Source of the DNA: Nitrospira sp. BO4
GTDB lineage: Bacteria > Nitrospirota > Nitrospiria > Nitrospirales > Nitrospiraceae
Direction: 5' to 3'
DNA: 35,392 nt
Assembly (NCBI GenBank): GCA_030144965.1
Contig: JAMPUU010000001.1
Coordinates: 1 to 35,392 of the forward strand
Below are positions 30,432 to 35,392 of the stretch, piece by piece. The notes beneath the pieces are model-generated. The model was given only the letters and a program-made list of their open reading frames with translations. It was not told the DNA's origin and made no database searches. A program made the translations under genes and the position numbers. The number at the start of each line of letters is the position of its first letter. Position 1 is the stretch's first letter.

Positions 30432-30896
30432 CTAGAAGGGCGAGCATTTCCCAATCTCCATTCGCGGGCTTTCGGTCGCTTCGTCAGTTATTTTTCCCTT
30501 CCCTAGCCGTTCCTGCCCAACATCTATGTACCCAAACAGATATGTTTTAATGAACCGGCCACTGGCTTTGTTGAATCGAAAATCTCCCCAGTGCATGTCA
30601 CAATAGAGATACCCTTTGCTGTCGAAGCTTTCCTTGCACCAGCCCTGAGGAAAGCTATCTCCAACAATAGTTATTTGAAACGCATTGTCAGAGTTTGTAC
30701 TGCTCGATGCTACGACATATTTTGACGTATTGCCGAATGTAGCAGAGTTCCATTGTTTGCCCTTCTTGTCATATGAGAAGCCAGTCGCTTGCTCACCGAT
30801 GCATAAGTATTGTTCGCTGACTTTCCCTCGGTCCACGGCCTCAACATTTGCCGAGAGCATTGCCAATACTCCGGTTAGCAAAAGTTGGATTCGCAT
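30432..30896 (-). CDS. Secreted hypothetical protein, 154 aa
   Basis: AAGGAG precedes the ATG at 30896. A signal peptide (MRIQLLLTGVLAMLSANVEA) is followed by YLCIGEQATGFSYDKKGKQW, YVVASSSTNSDNAFQITIVG, DSFPQGWCKESFDSKGYLYC, DMHWGDFRFNKASGRFIKTY, LFGYIDVGQER. Three Cys in the mature part and a lipocalin-like beta pattern (C.GE..TGF..D...W; W..FRF...SGRF...Y..GY) are visible. I recall similar uncharacterised exported proteins of this type, but no function. Confidence 0.65.
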   Translation of the reverse strand: MRIQLLLTGVLAMLSANVEAVDRGKVSEQYLCIGEQATGFSYDKKGKQWNSATFGNTSKYVVASSSTNSDNAFQITIVGDSFPQGWCKESFDSKGYLYCDMHWGDFRFNKASGRFIKTYLFGYIDVGQERLGKGKITDEATESPRMEIGKCSPF

Positions 30897-31271
30897 TGGT
30901 CGGTGCTCCTTTGCTCCACTAGCTGCAAGACCATACACGTAACGCCTTGTCCTATTAAACTATTTCCTCTCAGCTGCACTGCCGATCGGGTGCAACTGTC
31001 CTCGTTTGGCCTTGCACCATTCCCACGGTGGCACAGGGTGAGGATCAATCCATAACCCTTTCCTTGCTTTGGCACTCACAAGTACGACCATAGGCGGAAT
31101 GAATCCATTTATATTCTATGTGAATCGATGTGATTCACCTTCTGGAACTGCTTCCGACAGAAACACCACATAATACGTGTTCTTCTCTCCATTTTCGGGT
31201 GGCTCATCACTGGCTTATTTGTTGCTCGTACATCGCTGCCAACATACCCCATCACTGGAGAAAGGTGCCTG
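30897..31271. other. Non-coding stretch with dyads
   Basis: I see no gene. It includes the second copy of a short repeat (31018-31066) and GTGAATC-GATGT-GATTCAC near 31120, a 7-bp inverted repeat that may be an operator. Confidence 0.35.
31018..31066. repeat. Short intergenic repeat, copy B
   Basis: TTCCCACGGTGGCACAGGGT opens a stretch resembling 16914-16962, ending in ATAACCCTTTCC. It lies between a minus-strand and a plus-strand gene. Confidence 0.4.
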
Positions 31272-31445
31272 ATGCCTACTACTCAAAATCACTCTAGGTC
31301 CAACTCCAAGCCAATTCCCAAAGGAAAGAGTAAGAAGAAGTTGGATCAATACATTTTTTATGCGAACCCCAAACTCAAACACCCGCCAAGCACGACTAGC
31401 ATACCGTGGTTGCCCAGCACACCCAAGATTGGCACGGACGGCTAA
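31272..31445 (+). CDS. Small basic protein, 57 aa (RIPW family)
   Basis: AAAGG lies ahead of the ATG. The product is MPTTQNHSRSNSKPIPKGKS, KKKLDQYIFYANPKLKHPPS, TTSIPWLPSTPKIGTDG. It is strongly basic with a conserved end shared with the 30244 gene and with the fragment at 25128. The C-terminal IPW.P.TP.IGTD motif is the constant part. Disordered basic proteins of this size may bind nucleic acid, but nothing proves that here. Confidence 0.55.
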   Translation: MPTTQNHSRSNSKPIPKGKSKKKLDQYIFYANPKLKHPPSTTSIPWLPSTPKIGTDG

Positions 31446-31454
31446 TTAGTCGGC

Positions 31455-31655
31455 TTATCCTCGGTCATCGGCTAAGCGATTCTCAGGGCAATCTATGCCT
31501 GTGAGGGGGATACGTTCTGGTTTCTTGTTGTGAAGCACTTCGATGGTGTCCCCATCTTTGACGGCAACTACGCGGCCTATGAACTCTATTGCTTGGGATG
31601 GAGAAATGGACAGAAGGAAAAAGGTTATGGAAAGAAAATAACGACTAACAGTCAT
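31455..31655 (-). pseudogene. Truncated SNase-like (thermonuclease) gene
   Basis: From the ATG at 31655 the product reads MTVSRYFLSITFFLLSISPS, QAIEFIGRVVAVKDGDTIEV, LHNKKPERIPLTGIDCPENR, LADDRG. A signal peptide is followed by the SNase start (G.V..V.DGDT..V......R..L.GID.PE), including the Ca-binding DGDT, but the protein stops at the point where about 90 more residues with catalytic Glu and second Arg should follow. It ends a few bases from the stop of the 31272 gene. It is probably inactive. Confidence 0.75.
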
Positions 31656-31846
31656 TCGATTAGGTGTACATGAATGAGGCCATATTTGCATCTCGCAGCA
31701 TATCGACACCCCTGCCGCGTCATTGTTAAAGTCCTTTCTGGATTTGTAGCATGGGGACAAAAGTGGGTAGGCTTGGGCGCCTGCATTCGTGAGACTTAAG
31801 TGAGTAACATGCCGAATAAGTCGCCAGAGGCTCCTTTGAGTGAAGG

Positions 31847-32305
31847 CTATGTTTCGAATATCCTTTTCGTAGCATTCCAGAATGCTGACTTGCGGTCGTT
31901 TGACTCCAAAGTGGCGAGTCGAGCACTTATCTTCTGAACCTCCGAGCTTGATAACTTGCTGTTCTCCGACAGCCGCTCAAGCAACATCTTGCTCTCACTT
32001 TTCAAGTATGCATCCAAAGTCGAGTAGGGAATATTTTCAGTGGAGTGAGGTGCCTTCCACAACTGATCGATGTCCACCATGGCATTCGAAGCAGTCCAAT
32101 CTTTAAAACCACAGACCAATAGACGGTCATTTGTATTCAGAAATGATAGGACCCAATCTCGCACTTCTTCCATTGGTAACGTGGTGTTAAGGCCCCACAC
32201 AGAGTTGAGAATTCTCTTGGCTCCCTCTAGCTGGAATGCAGCGACCAGCTTTTCGGAGTTCTGTCCCTGGTGAGTAAGATCGTATGAGATGAGATAGAGG
32301 GCCAT
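31847..32305 (-). CDS. Cas2-like / SinR family small protein
   Basis: AAAGG lies ahead of the ATG at 32305. The N-terminal 75 residues (MALYLISYDLTHQGQNSEKL, VAAFQLEGAKRILNSVWGLN, TLPMEEVRDWVLSFLNTNDR, LLVCGFKDW) show the ferredoxin-like Cas2/VapD pattern: YLISYDL at the start with D9, (A)..I..S.W......S...(V)......D.LLV. I recall bacterial proteins of this sort annotated as SinR or Cas2-like. No CRISPR array or cas gene is near, so it is a stand-alone member. The remaining 75 residues form helices (ESKMLLERLSENSKLSSSEV). Confidence 0.7.
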   Translation of the reverse strand: MALYLISYDLTHQGQNSEKLVAAFQLEGAKRILNSVWGLNTTLPMEEVRDWVLSFLNTNDRLLVCGFKDWTASNAMVDIDQLWKAPHSTENIPYSTLDAYLKSESKMLLERLSENSKLSSSEVQKISARLATLESNDRKSAFWNATKRIFET

Positions 32306-32400
32306 GGAGGGGTCCTTTCGGGAAGGTTGAGTTAGATGTTGAGAGAATCGATAGAAGGGATGGAAGTACATTCTGCATAGGGCGATACCCATGAGAAATG

Positions 32401-32440
32401 GTGGTGTATTGTAAGAGTCTGTGCAGTGATGCGCAAGGAG
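32401..32440. repeat. Intergenic repeat GTATTGTA-N-GCGCAAGGAG, copy B
   Basis: GTGGTGTATTGTAAGAGTCT is followed by TGATGCGCAAGGAG. It matches 30011-30050. It lies in the divergent gap between the Cas2-like and DUF72 genes. Confidence 0.45.
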
Positions 32441-32512
32441 GTCAGGTAGGCCTATTACTTCCTCACTTCTCCCATATTGACCGTGGGCTAAAACCCTGTA
32501 ACCATTGGTTCC

Positions 32513-33739
32513 ATGGAGAAGATTCAGTACTACAAGCGTCCTGCTCTCGGCTATCAAGTCATTCTCTTTGCCAGAGGCAGCAACTACCTGGGCATTCATC
32601 CCACATTACACACCGTGATTGAGTATCAATATGGTTCCCGTTACTCCTACCCTGCACGTGACGAAGCCGATGCACGTGAGCAGGCTGTCTCGTATGCCAT
32701 CAGCGCCATCACAAATCATTACGCTCGGCTTGGAACGTGGACAGAAGCGAGAATTTATCCCTTTGGCGGGCTCATCGGCGACATGCGGGTGATTGCAGTC
32801 CGTCCACGGATAGAGTACACGGTAAACAACTCTACTGGCAGGGGCACCATGATGGACGATTCTGGATTAGTTAGATTTGGAACTTCCACCTGGACTTATG
32901 AAGGCTGGCAAGGCCAAGTCTATCTCAAACAGTATGCCAAAACGACGTTTGCGCGGGAGTGTCTAGGGGAATATTGTCAGTATCTCTACAACGGCAAACC
33001 GCTCTTTCGTACAGTAGGCAATGATGCCACGTTCTATCGGCCACCAACAGCCAACCAGCTTCGCCACATACTGAAGCAGATCCCAGAAGATTTTGAGATG
33101 TGTTTTAAAGTGTGGGAGCAACTCACGATACCAGTGTATGCCAACCAGCCACGTTACGGTCAGGAGGCTGGGAAACCCAATCCACATTTCCTGAATGCCA
33201 AGCTGTTCAATGACCTCGTTCTGATACCTTATCGAGAAGCCAGGTTTGAGTCCCACATGGGGCCGTTCCTGTTCGAGTTCCAGCGACACGGTATGACGAC
33301 TGACGAGTTTTGTTCCAGACTCGATACGTTCTTCAGCCAGCTTCCAACAGAGTTCAAATACGCGGTAGAGATTCGCAACCCGAGTTTACTTGGTCCAGCC
33401 TATCGGCAGGTGTTAGAACGTCATGGGGTGGCACACGTCTACAATCACTGGTGTTACATGCCGCCACTAGCTGAACAGCACAAGCGCATGGAGGAAGACT
33501 TTACTGCACCGTTCACCGTCCTAAGACTTCTCACGCCCCTAAAGATGTCTTACGAGGCGGCGAAGAAGCGGGCAGAGCCGTATAACAAGATCGTGGGTGA
33601 GTTACCCGAAATGCGCAAAGATGCGGTTGCCCTCATTCAAGAATCGGTCAAGCTCGCCAAACCTGCCTATGTCCTGGTGAACAATCGTTCAGAGGGGAAT
33701 GCACCCACCACCATTCAGGCTTTGGTAGAGATGCTGTAA
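32513..33739 (+). CDS. DUF72 protein with an N-terminal extension
   Basis: Residues 113 onward are a DUF72 TIM-barrel: VRFGTSTWTYEGWQGQVYLK, FYRPPTANQLRHILKQIPED, FEMCFKVWEQLTIPVYANQP, GPFLFEFQRHG, FFSQLPTEFKYAVEIRNPSL, and a final YVLVNNRSEGNAPTTIQALV. DUF72 proteins normally begin at this point (about 240-300 aa). Here 112 more residues precede it (YKRPALGYQVILFARGSNYL, YPARDEADAREQAVSYAISA). That part resembles the YKG-type pattern with an (D)EA.A....... I end. There is no good ribosome site at 32513, while AGGGG lies before the ATG at 32849, so the two parts could also be separate. The enzyme activity of DUF72 is unknown. Confidence 0.8.
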   Translation: MEKIQYYKRPALGYQVILFARGSNYLGIHPTLHTVIEYQYGSRYSYPARDEADAREQAVSYAISAITNHYARLGTWTEARIYPFGGLIGDMRVIAVRPRIEYTVNNSTGRGTMMDDSGLVRFGTSTWTYEGWQGQVYLKQYAKTTFARECLGEYCQYLYNGKPLFRTVGNDATFYRPPTANQLRHILKQIPEDFEMCFKVWEQLTIPVYANQPRYGQEAGKPNPHFLNAKLFNDLVLIPYREARFESHMGPFLFEFQRHGMTTDEFCSRLDTFFSQLPTEFKYAVEIRNPSLLGPAYRQVLERHGVAHVYNHWCYMPPLAEQHKRMEEDFTAPFTVLRLLTPLKMSYEAAKKRAEPYNKIVGELPEMRKDAVALIQESVKLAKPAYVLVNNRSEGNAPTTIQALVEML

Positions 33740-33915
33740 ACTTTTTCCCGGCCCTTGTCTGTCACGTTCCCTCTCCAGCCGAGACAATCCCATCACATCA
33801 TCGTTCAGACCAGGAAGTTTTACCGAGAATGCTGTTTGACCAGACCGCATGGATGATAGTCTTGGGGTGTGCGGTATTCCCCCTTTCCTGGCGAGGCACT
33901 CACGGAGTACACAAA

Positions 33916-34485
33916 ATGACTAGGGAAGAATTAGATTCCAACAGGATATTTGTCCTCCACGAATTTCTTTCAACTGACGAGTGCGAGGCGCTGATCCGTA
34001 GGAGCGAAGCTTTCAGCTATGAGACAGGAACCGTCGGTGGGGTCATCGCTGAAGGGCTCAGAAACAATGAGCGAGTTTTATTCGATGACAAGCTTCTGGC
34101 TGATTCTTTGTTTCAGCGTGCCGCACCATGGCTTCCGAACAAAGTCGAAGGGCATCACCTTGTACGATTCAACGAACGGTGGAGGTTTTACCGCTATCGC
34201 CCGGGGCAGACCTTCCAGCCTCACCGGGACGGCGCGTATCTGTCATTTCAAACTTACGAACAGAGTGAGGTGACATTTATGATCTACCTCAACCACGAAA
34301 TGACGGGTGGGGAAACTCGATTTTTTGAGGATGCCGACCACGCCATGCACGGTCACCCCTACTTAGCCGTCAAACCAACAACGGGAACCGCCTTGGTATT
34401 TTTGCACTCGATTTGGCACGAAGGAGCGGTGGTCCTCAGTGGAGAGAAGTACGTGCTGCGAACGGATGTGATGTACAAACTCTAA
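33916..34485 (+). CDS. 2OG-Fe(II) oxygenase (prolyl 4-hydroxylase-like)
   Basis: The start at 33916 has GGAG nine bases upstream; the frame opens at 33829 without one. The 189-aa product has a jelly-roll 2OG-Fe(II) dioxygenase fold with H103-R-D105 (QPHRDGAYLSF), SEVTFMIYLNHEMTGGETRFF, TGTALVFLHSIWHEGAVVLS (distal H168) and R182 (YVLRTDVMY), which would bind 2-oxoglutarate. It is the P4H type that hydroxylates a protein or small molecule using O2, with Fe(II) and 2OG. The substrate is unknown. Confidence 0.88.
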   Translation: MTREELDSNRIFVLHEFLSTDECEALIRRSEAFSYETGTVGGVIAEGLRNNERVLFDDKLLADSLFQRAAPWLPNKVEGHHLVRFNERWRFYRYRPGQTFQPHRDGAYLSFQTYEQSEVTFMIYLNHEMTGGETRFFEDADHAMHGHPYLAVKPTTGTALVFLHSIWHEGAVVLSGEKYVLRTDVMYKL

Positions 34486-34673
34486 GTGGATGGTGCTTGG
34501 ATGCTCATTGCTCAGGTATCCATGGAATTCGACTGGTGTCAGGCGGACGGACCTTCCTATCATACCTAGGGTGGAGGAACGGCTTGCGCGAACTTTGTAT
34601 TTTGCGTTTGCCAGTGGAACCTGATTGGGAAGGCTTCTTGGGTGGCATACCTGGGTTGTGACAAGGGAAGGTA
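34486..34673. other. Non-coding stretch
   Basis: No gene is visible. It includes CCTAGG near 34565 but no clear promoter pair. Confidence 0.35.
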
Positions 34674-34862
34674 TCACATATAGTTCAGGCAGTGGTAGGG
34701 ATTTGTAGCGATTAGGGCTCCGATTATCACTGTCGCTTGTATGCTCCGTAGTTCCTTTTGCCACTGAGATCGCACGTGCTTAGGCAGTACCTCCCACTCT
34801 GACTTGATCGATCCTCCAGACCGATAGACCATCATGCAGCAAGGTCGGTTATCCTCGGCCAT
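34674..34862 (-). CDS. Possible small protein, 62 aa
   Basis: From an ATG at 34862 (GGGAG upstream) the product reads MAEDNRPCCMMVYRSGGSIK, SEWEVLPKHVRSQWQKELRS, IQATVIIGALIATNPYHC. The middle part (YRSGGSIKSEWEVLPKHVRS) has real-protein character. The C-terminal part has a hydrophobic stretch. No family is recognised. Confidence 0.4.
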   Translation of the reverse strand: MAEDNRPCCMMVYRSGGSIKSEWEVLPKHVRSQWQKELRSIQATVIIGALIATNPYHCLNYM

Positions 34863-34943
34863 TCCTGCTCCCACACTTGTTGCCGATGCCCCGAAGAGCC
34901 TGAAAGAAGCCGTCCGATACCAGACTCACTTAATTTTTGCCAG

Positions 34944-34964
34944 GCCCCATGCGTGGGGCTTTTT
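34944..34964 (+). terminator. Intrinsic terminator
   Basis: GCCCCA (34944-34949), a TGCG tetraloop and TGGGGC (34954-34959) are followed by TTTTT (34960-34964). It points rightward. The nearest plus-strand gene ends at 34485, so a non-coding transcript or a readthrough 3' end is possible. Confidence 0.75.
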
Positions 34965-35392
34965 GGCCGTGATTATCCTCTGCAAACTTAGAAATGCCTT
35001 TTGCGTCTTAACTCCAGACTGTTTTATCGAATGTTCTACTGCGCTCGTGCCCCCGCGAAAGCGGAATAATGCAGAAGCTGCTGCACATCAGCACGTGGGC
35101 GGGAGGAAGATAGGCAGGTCGAATTGAATGGGTGCCCCACGATGAGATCCAGTCCTGCTCCCTGCTTGAGGATCTCCATTCCCGTACGGATATTCACAGG
35201 AGGGCATCTATAGGGAAATCGATCCGGAGCAGGACGGGGTCAACGGTAACGAAAATACCTATCAGGAACATGCAGGTTTCGAGTCGGCTTTACTATACCC
35301 CCAATTCCTGTGGGCTCCCGTGATGGATCGGGTGGTTCCTCCCTGGTTAGGTCGGCGCCGTGGATGGATGGTGTTGACGCAACTCTGCGTTG
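34965..35392. other. Window end, no supported gene
   Basis: I see no convincing coding region in this last stretch. A minus-strand reading with GMEILKQGAGLDLIVGHPF (about 35120-35180) looks partly coding-like but has no ribosome site and soon stops. A gene running beyond the window edge cannot be excluded. Confidence 0.35.

Noticed and set aside
1..35392. CRISPR array, tRNA or rRNA genes
   Set aside because: No regularly spaced repeats, no cloverleaf with a T-loop signature and no rRNA sequence were seen on either strand.
1..35392. Transposase or integrase behind the duplications
   Set aside because: No DDE, tyrosine or serine recombinase motif and no terminal inverted repeat pair were found in the window.

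Overview
The window looks like bacterial chromosomal accessory DNA, probably from a Nitrospira-like member of the Nitrospirota. This is an inference from the mix of families (PRC-barrel, DUF4142, DUF3309, YtxH, hemerythrin, SRPBCC and Csp proteins, a MEDS-domain protein, and a receiver domain with a long insert after the phospho-Asp). There is no rRNA, tRNA or housekeeping marker to confirm it. Most genes have a clear Shine-Dalgarno sequence (AGGAGG type), which fixed many starts.

Layout. 1-6.0 kb: a small conserved protein, a secreted protein, a YihY/BrkB membrane protein, an inorganic pyrophosphatase relic, a CDF cation transporter, a low-affinity iron permease-like protein, a response regulator and a small DUF. 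6.1-15.3 kb: an envelope and stress-type block of many short genes (PRC-barrel, DUF4142, DUF3309, YtxH, SRPBCC, frameshifted DUF3015, hemerythrin, copper-binding Csp with a perfect 265-bp tandem duplication, small secreted proteins). 15.3-18.3 kb: a short operon ending in DUF2127 and DedA, then an outer-membrane beta-barrel protein. 18.3-26.3 kb: paralogs and broken copies of genes found elsewhere in the window (MEDS, alpha-CTD-like, DedA, small secreted proteins) and a repeated 267-bp element. 26.6-35.4 kb: small conserved proteins, a MEDS-domain protein, an IHF-alpha/HU gene sandwiched between small YKG-type paralogs, a truncated nuclease, a Cas2-like protein, a DUF72 protein with an N-terminal extension and a 2OG-Fe(II) oxygenase.

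The main theme is duplication and decay. At least eight families occur two or more times here, several as fragments, and there are at least nine frameshifted or truncated genes. Many products are predicted to be secreted, lipoproteins or membrane proteins, and several have metal, copper, iron or envelope-stress associations, so the region reads as a fast-evolving envelope/stress island rather than a single pathway. No CRISPR array, prophage, transposase or tRNA was seen. The most unusual items are the IHF plus YKG small-protein cluster, a candidate structured RNA ending in an orphan intrinsic terminator (about 7.39-7.61 kb), the repeated 267-bp element, the perfect tandem duplication in the copper-protein gene, and short motifs shared by promoter regions.
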